A DNA stretch of 42,574 bases, taken from IMG/VR virus record IMGVR_UViG_3300035698_012750, positions 1 to 42,574 of that record. The stretch is one strand, 5' to 3'. Of this stretch, positions 14,958 through 23,823 are shown piece after piece. The notes under the pieces were generated by a model, which was not told the DNA's origin, did not search any database, and saw only the letters and a program-made list of their open reading frames with translations. The position numbers and the translations under genes were made by a program. Position 1 is the stretch's first letter, and each line of letters opens with the position of its first letter. The DNA is from a virus.

Positions 14958-17597
14958 ATGCCGCAGGTTTATGATGCCCCGAATACATATTTCGAGGAGA
15001 TCGAACAATATCCTACGGAGATCACTCCTGTTCCGACATCAGTACCGATATTCTTCGGTGTGGCGGAGTGGGGAGAAGTATGGTCACCGCAGGCGATCTT
15101 TAATGGATTCGGGAACTGGATTAACATGTTCGGTGACCATGTCGCGTACTCGGATCTAGCGTATTGTGTGGATCACTTCCACAAAGAAGCGCAGGCTACG
15201 GGTTTGTCGGCTGGGAACAAGACATACACTGTCCGTCAAACAAAGCTGAATGACGATCTGTCCGATGTGGCAGATGATGTCGTGAGATCGAGCATATCGC
15301 TTGATTCCATCACGTCGCTACCCCGTGGTGCTCTGCTTCTGGGTACCCAGTCTCCGTCTGACTATCTGGATGGCTGGGCTATACCGCATGATACACTCAT
15401 CAATTTGACCTTTACTGTAAGTGAGGGTTACGGCGATGAGGCAGAGTACAGCACGAGTATCATAGGGTACTCGGCTGAGATCGAGACTGAGGAACTGGTT
15501 GGCAGTTTCACAGCGATTGAACTACGCCCGTACTTCGAGCTTCGTATTTCTGAGGGGCAGAACCCTCTTCCGGTGTATTTCGAGAACCTGACTTATACCC
15601 CGGCAGAGATCGTTGACGTCATCAACAGTCAGATCTTCAAGGCTGTTGCATCGTTGGACGGTGACGCGATCACGATCACACACGATGCCGGTGGTACACA
15701 GAGCTACTTGGAGATCGTCAGCATTACCTCTGACCTCGCCAGTTACTTTGGCTGGTCGGTTGGTTCTCTGCCATCTTCTGGTCCTGCTACCGCGGGATCC
15801 AATGTAGCAAACACTCTCAATGTCACCATTGCAGAACTCAAGGCAATAATCGAAGCCATCTCTGGTGCGCCGGTTACTGTGTCGACAACTGTCTCTCCGA
15901 TGAAGTTCAACATGACTACAGTCGAGACTGGTTCTGACGTCACAATCCAATTCGATGCCACTGAGACCACTGCGTATGCCAGATCGATCTTCGGAATACC
16001 TACAACGGTGTTCTCCGGTCTTGATTCTGGTACCGCGGCCCCAGCTTTGACCGCTACGGGCAAGTACTACGGACTCAAGGGCAACCGTCTGGCCGTACTA
16101 CCCGAGTTGAACTCGGTTCGGTCTTCGCGCCTTGCGGCCAATGCAGCGATCCCAGATCTGAAGACGGCCATCTCTATCGGTGCTGCATACTTTGATGTGG
16201 ACTCCAGATTCGGGTACGAACTCGAAATGGTCCTACGTCTTAATGACGGCACCAATGAAGAGTGGGTTGTTGTTGATCGGATCGAGACGCTGTACGACGA
16301 TGATGGAGATGCGTACTACAGACTGCATGTGACCAGTGACAATACCACAACTGGTCTGTTTGAGTACACATTCGCTATCGGGTCCACTGAAGTTGACTCG
16401 ATGGAGTTCGATTTCAAAGTGTATCTTGATGGCATACTTAAAGAAGAGTTCACCCAGCTGTCGGTTAACGACATTGCGGACAACTACTTCGAGACGGTTC
16501 TTCTGGACGAGTATGCTGGGTCAACCTTGGTTGTGCTGGATCCTGCTGCCGGTGCTGCAGAGAACCTGAAGACCTTGTTCCCTGCCACGTTGACTGCCAT
16601 GGTCCGTCTTACCGGTGGTACACTGGAAGTGGAAGACGACTACTCGGTCTCAAACGGCGACTTCGAAGGCTCGATCCAGGATCTGACTGGTATCTATGCC
16701 ATTCACAAGCTTCGTTTCCAGGCTTCGATGGTCGCAACTCCGAATGCCAATGCTATCAAGATCAAGAAGATCCAGACTTACGTTGGACGACGCAAAGACC
16801 TGCATCACTTCGCGAGTATACCGGCCAGTGACACTGGATTCGTATCCATCGCAGATGCTGACTCGGCGTTCGGTTGGCGTGACCGTAATGGCTTCGACTC
16901 GATGCATCTCAGTTTGTTCTTCCCACAAGAGGTTGTCGAAGATCCAATTGGTGCCGGTCGTGATCCGTTGCGGACGATCGATCCTATCGGTGGTATCCTA
17001 GGAGTCCATGCCCGTGTCCATGCCATGGATCCGAAAGATGATGGTGGTGTATGGGCAGCGGCGGCTGGTGAGGATGACTTTGGTCGACTCTACTATGCCC
17101 GTGACTTGAGCTACGAAGTGGATCAGATCGGTGATGGTACTGGTCGTTCTTCTGAGCTTGGCATGTTGAACAGTGCTGGGATCAACTGTATTCTGAAACT
17201 GACGAACACGATCAACATCTGGGGCGCTCGTACCACGTCTTCCAACAAGAAGTGGCGATACACTCCGGTACGGCTTACCTTCAATATGCTGGAGCAGAGT
17301 GTACTTCTTGGTACTCGTTACGGTGTGTTCCGTGGTAATACGCCGCGTTGGTGGGACAGGTTGAAGGATTCGGTCATTGGTCTGCTGGATCAGACATGGA
17401 GGAACGGCGGTCTGCAGGGAACTACTCCTGCACAAGCCTACTACGTCAAGATGGGCACGACTGATGGAACTATGACGCAGGCAGATATCGACAATGGCCG
17501 GGAGATCGGTGAATTTGGTGCTGCGGCTGTGAAACCTTCCGAGTTTGTCGTATGGCGCGTGAACCAGCTTCCGGGTGGTGAGACCACTTTGGCATAA
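14958..17597 (+). CDS. Contractile tail sheath protein, 879 aa
   Basis: The N-terminus has the sheath-type start with repeated Pro and FFGVAEWG (residues 33-40) and GNWINMFGD. The C-terminal region from about residue 734 has the most conserved sheath segment: SAGINCILKLTNTINIWGAR, then KWRYTPVRLTFNMLEQSV and a final domain ending in KPSEFVVWRVNQLPGG. Between them, roughly residues 90-600 hold large beta-rich insertions with Gly, Thr and Asp that form protruding domains on the sheath. The protein is much longer than T4 gp18 (659) or typical sheaths (400-500). GAGGAGG precedes the ATG. It is directly followed by the tube gene, as in contractile phages. Confidence 0.92.
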   Translation: MPQVYDAPNTYFEEIEQYPTEITPVPTSVPIFFGVAEWGEVWSPQAIFNGFGNWINMFGDHVAYSDLAYCVDHFHKEAQATGLSAGNKTYTVRQTKLNDDLSDVADDVVRSSISLDSITSLPRGALLLGTQSPSDYLDGWAIPHDTLINLTFTVSEGYGDEAEYSTSIIGYSAEIETEELVGSFTAIELRPYFELRISEGQNPLPVYFENLTYTPAEIVDVINSQIFKAVASLDGDAITITHDAGGTQSYLEIVSITSDLASYFGWSVGSLPSSGPATAGSNVANTLNVTIAELKAIIEAISGAPVTVSTTVSPMKFNMTTVETGSDVTIQFDATETTAYARSIFGIPTTVFSGLDSGTAAPALTATGKYYGLKGNRLAVLPELNSVRSSRLAANAAIPDLKTAISIGAAYFDVDSRFGYELEMVLRLNDGTNEEWVVVDRIETLYDDDGDAYYRLHVTSDNTTTGLFEYTFAIGSTEVDSMEFDFKVYLDGILKEEFTQLSVNDIADNYFETVLLDEYAGSTLVVLDPAAGAAENLKTLFPATLTAMVRLTGGTLEVEDDYSVSNGDFEGSIQDLTGIYAIHKLRFQASMVATPNANAIKIKKIQTYVGRRKDLHHFASIPASDTGFVSIADADSAFGWRDRNGFDSMHLSLFFPQEVVEDPIGAGRDPLRTIDPIGGILGVHARVHAMDPKDDGGVWAAAAGEDDFGRLYYARDLSYEVDQIGDGTGRSSELGMLNSAGINCILKLTNTINIWGARTTSSNKKWRYTPVRLTFNMLEQSVLLGTRYGVFRGNTPRWWDRLKDSVIGLLDQTWRNGGLQGTTPAQAYYVKMGTTDGTMTQADIDNGREIGEFGAAAVKPSEFVVWRVNQLPGGETTLA

Positions 17598-17621
17598 CAG
17601 AGAGAGTAAGGAGGAATTACC

Positions 17622-18134
17622 ATGGCTGCTACAGACAGCATTCTCACTACTGATTACCAGTCGTATTACCGGCCCGGTAACTTCAAGTTCAATCTTACGA
17701 TCGGCGACAACGTGATCGGAGTGAACAAAGTTTCTGGATTGGGTAACAGCACTGATGTGATTGAGTATCGTGAGGGCGGTGAAGTTGAACTCAATCATAA
17801 GTTCCCTGGCCTGACGAAGGTGGACAACATCACTGTCGAACGAGCAATCGTGCCCGGTGGTGTTAGTAAAGCCAATCCTACTTTCTTCCTCGACTGGGAG
17901 AAGTCGGTCTTGGACGTCACACGAGCCGGTGGCGGCGCGGAGAGCAACAAAGAGTACCGTAAGCTCATTCGTGTTGATCTTCTGGACCGTACAAATTCCA
18001 TCGTCTCCGTCTGGTATTGCTACAACTGCTGGCCGACAAAAGTGTCTTGGAGTGACTTCGATGCCGGAGGCAACGATGTCCAACGAGAGACAGTTGAACT
18101 GGCGTGCGAGTACGTGAGACGCCTTTACACGTAA
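17622..18134 (+). CDS. Major tail tube protein (T4 gp19-like), 170 aa
   Basis: The tube protein polymerises into the inner hollow tube through which DNA passes. Length and sequence match the gp19-like tube family. It starts with YYRPGNFKFNLTIGD, then GLGNSTDVIEYREGGE and a KFPGLTKVDNITVERAIV strand. The central GGAESNKEYRKLIRVDLLD and the final WPTKVSWSDFDAG followed by VELACEYVRRLYT complete the pattern. AAGGAGG lies upstream. A strong hairpin terminator follows, so sheath and tube may share the end of an abundant transcript. Confidence 0.92.
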   Translation: MAATDSILTTDYQSYYRPGNFKFNLTIGDNVIGVNKVSGLGNSTDVIEYREGGEVELNHKFPGLTKVDNITVERAIVPGGVSKANPTFFLDWEKSVLDVTRAGGGAESNKEYRKLIRVDLLDRTNSIVSVWYCYNCWPTKVSWSDFDAGGNDVQRETVELACEYVRRLYT

Positions 18135-18156
18135 CGGTCGAAGTACTACCTTTTCC

Positions 18157-18188
18157 GTGCTGGGGAATCGTCCCCAGCACGTTGTTCT
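18157..18188 (+). terminator. Strong hairpin terminator after tail tube gene
   Basis: GTGCTGGGGA (18157-18166) and TCCCCAGCAC (18171-18180) pair perfectly over 10 bp with a 4-nt ATCG loop. The following GTTGTTCT is U-rich but broken by G. It stands in the 94-nt gap after the tube gene. The stem is strong enough for intrinsic termination or for an RNA 3'-end stabiliser. It likely lowers expression of downstream tail genes relative to tube. Confidence 0.75.
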
Positions 18189-18228
18189 ATTCCAATAAGA
18201 CATAGCAAAGACATGAAGGAGCATAGTT

Positions 18229-19020
18229 ATGAGCGGAAATCCCACGATTGGATTGGAAATCAAGTTACCCATTGGAGTCGAAGTAGACGGCGTCAGACAC
18301 AACCGTATGTTCATCGACGAGATGTGCGGTGTTGACGAGGAAAATCTTGCTTCCCCTACCGTCCGGAACAATTCTTCAAAAGCAAACACAGTTCTTCTCC
18401 AGCGCCTCATCCAGTCCATTCCTGGGCTGCTAGAGACGAAGGATAACCGGTATGGCCTGATACCGGATGAACTGGTACGCAACATGTACCAAGCTGACCG
18501 TGATGCAGCCGTCATCGGCATGCTACAGCAGTCACCGAATCCTACCAATGATGAAGTAGCCACATGCCCGTGGTGCCAGACTCAACAGCCTCCACGTCAT
18601 GTTGACCTGCGGGAGTTGGGTATCAAAGAGTGGCCAGCGGACAAAGCCGCAGAGTTCCCGATAGAACTTCGACGTGGTGTCATGGAAGACGGGGTTACTT
18701 ACACGAGCGGCTTCTTCCGTTTTCCGAAGGGCAAAGATGTCGAGGAAGTAGGTAGTGTACAGGGCAACATGGCCGATGCACAGACACGGTTGTACTTCAG
18801 ATGCTTGAATATCAACACGGATCATTTCATTCTCAGCAAAGAGCATGTACGTCAGATGTCGAAGTATGACCGCGATTACCTAGGGTTCATGCTTCAGAAA
18901 CATGCTCCTGGCTACGAGACGACTTATGAAACGCAATGCGTCGGCTGCGGCAAGAAGATCGAAGGGAGCATAGATATCGCTGCTTTTTTCGATACGACGC
19001 GGGACTTCAACTTCGGTTAA
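18229..19020 (+). CDS. Tail assembly chaperone, zero-frame product, 263 aa
   Basis: This gene lies between tube and tape measure, where tail assembly chaperones are encoded. GAAGGAG precedes the ATG. Residues 78-92 and 145-175 are mixed alpha/beta. Two Cys pairs, CPWC (113-116) and CVGC (237-240), suggest one structural zinc site bridging distant parts. Residues near the end (IDIAAFFDTT) contain the slippery site. The zero-frame product ends nine codons later; a -1 shift replaces those nine residues with a 63-residue extension (total about 317 aa). By analogy with lambda gpG/gpGT and P2 gpE/E', both products should coat the tape measure during tail assembly. Some myophage homologues in this place are annotated as baseplate hub proteins; that is the main alternative. 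Confidence 0.8.
   Translation: MSGNPTIGLEIKLPIGVEVDGVRHNRMFIDEMCGVDEENLASPTVRNNSSKANTVLLQRLIQSIPGLLETKDNRYGLIPDELVRNMYQADRDAAVIGMLQQSPNPTNDEVATCPWCQTQQPPRHVDLRELGIKEWPADKAAEFPIELRRGVMEDGVTYTSGFFRFPKGKDVEEVGSVQGNMADAQTRLYFRCLNINTDHFILSKEHVRQMSKYDRDYLGFMLQKHAPGYETTYETQCVGCGKKIEGSIDIAAFFDTTRDFNFG
18984..18990 (+). promoter_or_regulatory. -1 programmed ribosomal frameshift site T TTT TTC
   Basis: In the zero frame the codons read GCT TTT TTC, giving the canonical slippery heptamer X XXY YYZ at 18984-18990. After slippage the next codon is CGA 18990-18992. A candidate stimulatory stem (18999-19007 paired with 19024-19032, one A-C mismatch, one G-U) begins 8 nt downstream, which is within the usual spacing. 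The shift leads into the overlapping frame that ends at 19181. P2 uses a very similar T TTT TTG site in its tail gene. Confidence 0.8.
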
Positions 19021-19181
19021 AGAAAGCCCTGCGGACGCACGTACAGATTTTAGCCGAACGGTACCGTTGGGATCATGAGATGGTGGTAAGACTAACGTCA
19101 ATTGATCGACTTTACTATGTTGAAAGAGCCGTTGAATCATATGAGAAAGAGCAACAAGCAATGGACGATGCTCGTCGCTAG
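18990..19181 (+). CDS. -1 frame extension of tail assembly chaperone, 63 aa
   Basis: This frame is read only after -1 slippage and adds a helical, charged extension beginning RYDAGLQLRLKKALRTH and ending KEQQAMDDARR. The frame extends upstream to an ATG at 18936, but that codon lies inside the first gene without a ribosome binding site, so independent initiation is unlikely. The following tape measure gene and the frame relation (-1) match the gpGT-type extension that binds tape measure. Helical periodicity in the last 30 residues (VERAVESYEKEQQ) supports a real protein. Confidence 0.78.
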   Translation, partial: RYDAGLQLRLKKALRTHVQILAERYRWDHEMVVRLTSIDRLYYVERAVESYEKEQQAMDDARR

Positions 19182-19192
19182 TACCAATAAGA

Positions 19193-19222
19193 GGCTCGGC
19201 GTCGTCGCCGGGCCTTTTTGTT
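19193..19222 (+). terminator. Intrinsic terminator directly before tape measure gene
   Basis: GGCTCGGCG (19193-19201) pairs with CGCCGGGCC (19206-19214) over 9 bp with one G-U and a TCGT loop, followed by TTTTTGTT. This is a textbook rho-independent terminator. It ends only 12 nt before the tape measure start codon. Tape measure transcripts must therefore come from read-through or antitermination, unless a promoter was missed. Confidence 0.85.
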
Positions 19223-19233
19223 AGGAGTCTTTC

Positions 19234-22200
19234 ATGGCTGGTCCAATGACATTAGAAATCAACTTGGTATTGAATGCTGCCGGTGTGAAAGCTGGTGGCA
19301 AGCAAGCCGAGGAGGTTTTCCAGGGCTTTGAAGGCAAAGTAAAGCAGTTCAGCCGCAATGTGCTCAATTCTCTTCGAAGGATTGAAACTGGCATCTCTAC
19401 ACTCGCGACTGCAACAAAGTCGCATGGTGCCGCTGCTGTGCAGTCTGAGAAAGCCATTATCAATGTGTTGAAGCAGCATGAGCAACAAGCGCAGAAGATA
19501 GAAACAGTAGAGAAAAGTGTTCGCATGAGTTCGTTGGCTGGAAAAAAGGCAGAGATCCAGCTTGCTGGTAGAATAGCCGCGATGAATCGATTAGGGCATG
19601 AAGAATTAGCGGTTGGCTTGCAGTGGATGAAGAGGAGAGAAGTCGAACTCCAGAATGAGATCCAGCTTCGCAGGATGAGCGGGGAAGTGATCAAAGAGTC
19701 GATGAAGATTGAGCAAGCTGCACTGCAAATGAGCATTCGTTATGGCACGACTCGCCTTAAAACTCTGAGTCTGGTAAACACTGGTGAAAAGAAGGCAGCA
19801 GCAGATCGCAAGGCGATAGCTAAAACCGAGGAAGAAGCGGTTGCGGCTCTTGAGAAGCAGCGGATTTCCAAGTACAACGTCATGCAGAAGTGGATCACAC
19901 AGATACACAAGAGCGAGACAAACAAGCGACTTACAGCGGAGAAAGCTTTTGCGGCTAAGCAACGCGCAATTGCTGAAGCCCAGGCTGCTCAGGTACAGCG
20001 CCTATGGCATAGTTTATTGCGGTATACGACTGTTGGTTTGACCTTTGCTATGGTGATGCAGCGGGTAGGTGATAGTATTGTAAATGGTCTGGTTCGCCCT
20101 GCTGTAGCCAGCTTTGGTGAGTTTGAAGCAAAGATGGTCAGGATTGGCTTTCTGCTGAGCGACTACCATGGATCGAAGTACCGTGAAGCTACTACGTTTA
20201 TTCAGAGATTTGCTGCAGACAGCTTGTTCTACATCGACCAAGTACAAGATGCCCTAACCCAGCTACTTCAGAGTGGCTTGGACTTTGGTGCAGCGAAGGG
20301 TGCGATGGTGGCTGTTCACAACTGGGCGCTTTTATCAGACCAATTGAAAGACACTCGATCCACTGTTCGTTTGCTAGTCGCAACATACAATATATTTCGT
20401 AAGTCTACTCCGGGACTGGAGAAGTTGTTCGAAGCTTCACCGGAAAAAGCATTTTCTAGGATTGGGGATCAGTTGGCGTTCATGACGCAGAAGACAATCT
20501 TTGAGCCGAAGGAAATGGGTGCATTCATCAGAACGATGCGTGGAATGCCTGCACTGTTACATATTCCATTAGATGAAATCCTTAGTGTTGGTGGTGCTGT
20601 TAGATCGGGTGGTATGCAGCCTGCTGATACTGGTCATTCTATTTCAACCTTTATCCAGCGTATGACTAACATCGAGAAGAAAGTTGCACGTTTTGGGGCG
20701 AAGGATGTCGGTGATTACTGGAAGAAACTTGGTTTGTCACCAGCCATGATTGAGAAAGCGATCGCGGCATCTGGGCGTGATGTAGGCAAGAAGATTCGTA
20801 GAGCTATGTCGGCGCAAACCATCGGTGGTGCGATGAAGGGTATGGGGCTTGAATTCTTTGATAACGGTAAGTTTGTTGGATTAAATGAAGCTATCAAGCG
20901 CACTATTACATCACTTGGAAAACTGGAATCAGAACAAGCCAAGATTATCTTAGCTACGACACTATTCGGACAGCAGGGTCTGACTGCCGTCAAGATGGTA
21001 GAAAACTTCAAATATAAGACTCTGGAGGGCGCGGCGGCACTAGATAAGTTTAACCAAGATATCAAGCGGTCCAATGGCTACCTGCAAACGTTTGCCGAGG
21101 AGAGGCTCAAGAACTTCGAGGCGAAGTTGAAGTTGATCAATGCAGTCCTAGAAACGATCAATGTCCAGATTGGTGCCGTGATTGGAGATGCACTATCACC
21201 TTTGTTAGATGTAATCAAGCCAGTACTGCAGGGGATTGTTAAATTCAACAACGAGTATCCAATGGTGACCAAGGGTATTGTCATGATAACGACAGCCTTT
21301 GGTGCACTAGCATTGGTTCTAGGAACTCTAGGAGTGGCTTTCTTCGGGTTTATGTCCATGATGTCATTGACGTTGTTCTTTACTAACGAGGTCAGTAAGA
21401 ATGGGCTGATGCCGATGGGCATGGTGCTACAGTCATTACGAAAAGATCTGGCAGTCATTACTAAAGGTATGATTCCATTCAACCTAACGCTTGGGCAGCT
21501 TGGTTTAATACTGAAGTTTGGCGTGCTTGGTGGCTTGATTGGCGCGGCTATTTACCTGACGAACCTCGGTGGCGCCGCGGATTGGGTCAATGAGAAGATC
21601 AAGTCTGTGAGATTGGTATTCGGCGCGTTGCAAGAGTACTTCAAGAAGGGTTATCTATCGAAGGGTACGATGGGTGCATTGCTTGGCTACGGCTCTGATG
21701 GACCGAATGTACTTGGATGGTTCGAAGACATTCTGCATGCAATTCGCTGGGTAAAAGCTATAGGCCAAGGTGTATGGAGTGGGTTACAGCGTGGGCTAGA
21801 GCAACTGGAGGAGCCGTTAAACCAAATATGGAAAGTGTTTGGCGCTGTAGCGTCATTGATATGGAGTGCAATTGAAGGTCTCCTTGGCCTGGGTGGTGAG
21901 CTGCGCAATACTGATGGATACCTTGGTAAAGTCAGTGCAGCAGTGTCGGATGTTGTGTACTGGTTGTCTTGGTTGATTATAATCCCAATGAAGGCAATTG
22001 GCGTGGTTGCTTCATTGCTTGGTTGGCTTCTTAAATTCGACGCAGTTCAATGGGTTGTGGTAAAACTGGTCCAAGGTTACATGGCGTGGTGGGCATGGAC
22101 TAAGCTCTGTGCAATAGCTCAGTGGGCACTTGGCAAAGGTTTATTGAAAATAGCAACACTGATGCTGATGTCACTGGCCCCGGTGATCGCGGTAATGGCC

Positions 22201-22989
22201 GCACTGGTTGGTGGGTTCCTATTGGGTACATACGTGATAAACAAGTTTGGTGATTATGTCGATGCCATCATATTGAAGTTCCGTGATCTGAGACTGACTA
22301 TCATTGAAGCACTTGGCCCTCTTACAAGCATTGGTAGGGCTGCGCTTAGTCTCATTCCTGGCGGAGGGGCGCTTTACAGTGCACTATCGGCAGCTAATCC
22401 TGAGCAGGGCATGAGTATAGAAATGCAGCGCAAGTCACTGGAGGCTGACAAACGTAACTTCGCAGCAAACGGTACACCTAAAGGTGATAAGTGGGACGCA
22501 ATGGGCGGTTCATTTAGACAACGTATGCTCAATACTCTAAGGGAAAGATTTAGTATGGGGACTGTGGACTACTCGGAGCAAGAGAGGCTGGAGAGACTAC
22601 GCGGCACCGGTATTGGACTTGGGTTTACACAGGATCCGATTTTCTCAAGTGCGGAAGGTCAGTATAGTAGTGGCACAGGCACACTCTTTGACTTCATGGG
22701 TGGTAGGCAGATGCCACTGGACCAAGCAAGCCAAATGAATATCCCGGCATCATTCCCTGGAATGTCATCCACTTATTCAGATGGTGACTTAAAGAAGATG
22801 ACTGAAACGATGACCGCAAGTAACGTGCAGTACGGGGCTACCCAGCCGAAGATCGGTCAGATGTCTGTTAGGAATGATATTGATATCCATGCATCATATG
22901 CATTGACCCCGGACAAAATGGATGAGATCATCGACCGAGTGGAACTGAAGATGCGGCAGGGTGCACTTGGCCAATCATTAGCGGAGTAG
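19234..22989 (+). CDS. Tail tape measure protein, 1251 aa
   Basis: This is the longest gene of the tail module, located directly after the chaperone frames. Residues 20-260 are long Ala/Lys/Glu helices (coiled coil). Residues 263-287 are hydrophobic (TVGLTFAMVMQRVGDSIVNG). The region around residues 320-460 (IDQVQDALTQLLQSGLDFGAA, then KEMGAFIRTMRGMPALLHI) is typical of the tape measure core. Hydrophobic helices lie near 676-720, 752-778, 906-933 and 972-1002, consistent with membrane interaction during DNA ejection. Length sets tail length; at about 0.15 nm per residue the tail would be near 190 nm. TTAGGAG precedes the ATG. No lysozyme or peptidase motif is seen. Confidence 0.9.
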   Translation: MAGPMTLEINLVLNAAGVKAGGKQAEEVFQGFEGKVKQFSRNVLNSLRRIETGISTLATATKSHGAAAVQSEKAIINVLKQHEQQAQKIETVEKSVRMSSLAGKKAEIQLAGRIAAMNRLGHEELAVGLQWMKRREVELQNEIQLRRMSGEVIKESMKIEQAALQMSIRYGTTRLKTLSLVNTGEKKAAADRKAIAKTEEEAVAALEKQRISKYNVMQKWITQIHKSETNKRLTAEKAFAAKQRAIAEAQAAQVQRLWHSLLRYTTVGLTFAMVMQRVGDSIVNGLVRPAVASFGEFEAKMVRIGFLLSDYHGSKYREATTFIQRFAADSLFYIDQVQDALTQLLQSGLDFGAAKGAMVAVHNWALLSDQLKDTRSTVRLLVATYNIFRKSTPGLEKLFEASPEKAFSRIGDQLAFMTQKTIFEPKEMGAFIRTMRGMPALLHIPLDEILSVGGAVRSGGMQPADTGHSISTFIQRMTNIEKKVARFGAKDVGDYWKKLGLSPAMIEKAIAASGRDVGKKIRRAMSAQTIGGAMKGMGLEFFDNGKFVGLNEAIKRTITSLGKLESEQAKIILATTLFGQQGLTAVKMVENFKYKTLEGAAALDKFNQDIKRSNGYLQTFAEERLKNFEAKLKLINAVLETINVQIGAVIGDALSPLLDVIKPVLQGIVKFNNEYPMVTKGIVMITTAFGALALVLGTLGVAFFGFMSMMSLTLFFTNEVSKNGLMPMGMVLQSLRKDLAVITKGMIPFNLTLGQLGLILKFGVLGGLIGAAIYLTNLGGAADWVNEKIKSVRLVFGALQEYFKKGYLSKGTMGALLGYGSDGPNVLGWFEDILHAIRWVKAIGQGVWSGLQRGLEQLEEPLNQIWKVFGAVASLIWSAIEGLLGLGGELRNTDGYLGKVSAAVSDVVYWLSWLIIIPMKAIGVVASLLGWLLKFDAVQWVVVKLVQGYMAWWAWTKLCAIAQWALGKGLLKIATLMLMSLAPVIAVMAALVGGFLLGTYVINKFGDYVDAIILKFRDLRLTIIEALGPLTSIGRAALSLIPGGGALYSALSAANPEQGMSIEMQRKSLEADKRNFAANGTPKGDKWDAMGGSFRQRMLNTLRERFSMGTVDYSEQERLERLRGTGIGLGFTQDPIFSSAEGQYSSGTGTLFDFMGGRQMPLDQASQMNIPASFPGMSSTYSDGDLKKMTETMTASNVQYGATQPKIGQMSVRNDIDIHASYALTPDKMDEIIDRVELKMRQGALGQSLAE

Positions 22990-22992
22990 ATT

Positions 22993-23823
22993 ATGGGACG
23001 GACAATCATTGATCCTTTGACCGGTGCAGATATTAGTTACCTAGAGTTAATCAATACGTCTGGGCCAGAAGGAGTACGTGGATCAAGAGGTGTGTCTGGT
23101 CCACCGGCAATACCGCCTCCAGAGGCGCGTCTTCGTAAGTCTGATGGCAAGACTACTTGGAATGGGCATTCTCATGACACAGAGAATCACACCAAAGTTC
23201 GTGGGATGATTGTAAAAGAGTTAAAGACAGAGCTGTCGGCATACGACTTTCAGTTCAATCCTCCAGAGATGAGTGGTAGTACTGGTGCGGAGTGGAAGAC
23301 ATACAATGGTCCTGGGACGTTCTTACCGATTGCTTCTTTCATGCATATGAACACGCCAAGTACCTCACTGAACATCTTTATCGACTGCAGTGATCCGAGT
23401 AAAATGAAACAGCAAAGGATGGTAAGCGATCAGTATATGGGTGCATGGGCTGATATTCTTACTCTACTGGGATTCGTGAACCCAGATCTACGGAAGCAAA
23501 CATACGACACCATCTACAAGCCGGATACTGGCCGCTTCGTTGCCCCTTCACCTGTGATCATTGTGATGGGTCCGGTTGTCCTGCGTACTATCCTCAATTC
23601 GGTCGAGTGGACTATTTCACACTGGCACGCAAATCTTGTTCCAATGCGAGCTACGGTTGCATTGAAGTTCCAAGAGATCACATCGAGCCTGAAGCGTGAT
23701 TTCAACCGACTACAGAAGACGCAGAATGAATCATCTAAACGGTTGACAACATTAGGCTATGCATCATTGCCAGCCGCTGCAGCAGCGTACGGCGCGGAGA
23801 ATTTCTTCAGTCCGGAGGGATAG
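22993..23823 (+). CDS. Baseplate tube-adaptor protein (contractile injection tube-like), 276 aa
   Basis: The centre reads MIVKELKTELSAYDFQFNPPEM, like the (Y)xFxFNP start of CIS-tube proteins such as Afp7. The end (VVLRTILNSVEWTISHW followed by PMRATVALKFQEI) matches the strand pair of the same family. The gene lies right after tape measure and before a LysM-like gene and the hub, matching injection-system order (adaptor, LysM, hub, spike). The N-terminal 70 residues are Gly/Pro-rich and flexible. It probably links the tube to the hub. ATG 22993 lies 3 nt after the tape measure stop. Confidence 0.65.
   Translation: MGRTIIDPLTGADISYLELINTSGPEGVRGSRGVSGPPAIPPPEARLRKSDGKTTWNGHSHDTENHTKVRGMIVKELKTELSAYDFQFNPPEMSGSTGAEWKTYNGPGTFLPIASFMHMNTPSTSLNIFIDCSDPSKMKQQRMVSDQYMGAWADILTLLGFVNPDLRKQTYDTIYKPDTGRFVAPSPVIIVMGPVVLRTILNSVEWTISHWHANLVPMRATVALKFQEITSSLKRDFNRLQKTQNESSKRLTTLGYASLPAAAAAYGAENFFSPEG

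Noticed and set aside
16998-18563. 521-residue open frame on the minus strand
   Set aside because: It lies antisense to sheath, tube and chaperone genes, crosses the terminator, has no ribosome site and is rich in Arg, Ser and Cys. It is the mirror of GC-biased codons.
18936-19181. Independent 81-residue gene from ATG 18936
   Set aside because: The ATG is inside the chaperone gene with no ribosome site; the slippery site explains expression of this frame better.
23743-23748. TTGACA sequences inside genes at 23743, 24444 and 12925
   Set aside because: None has a -10 element at suitable spacing, and all are inside coding regions without a following gene start.
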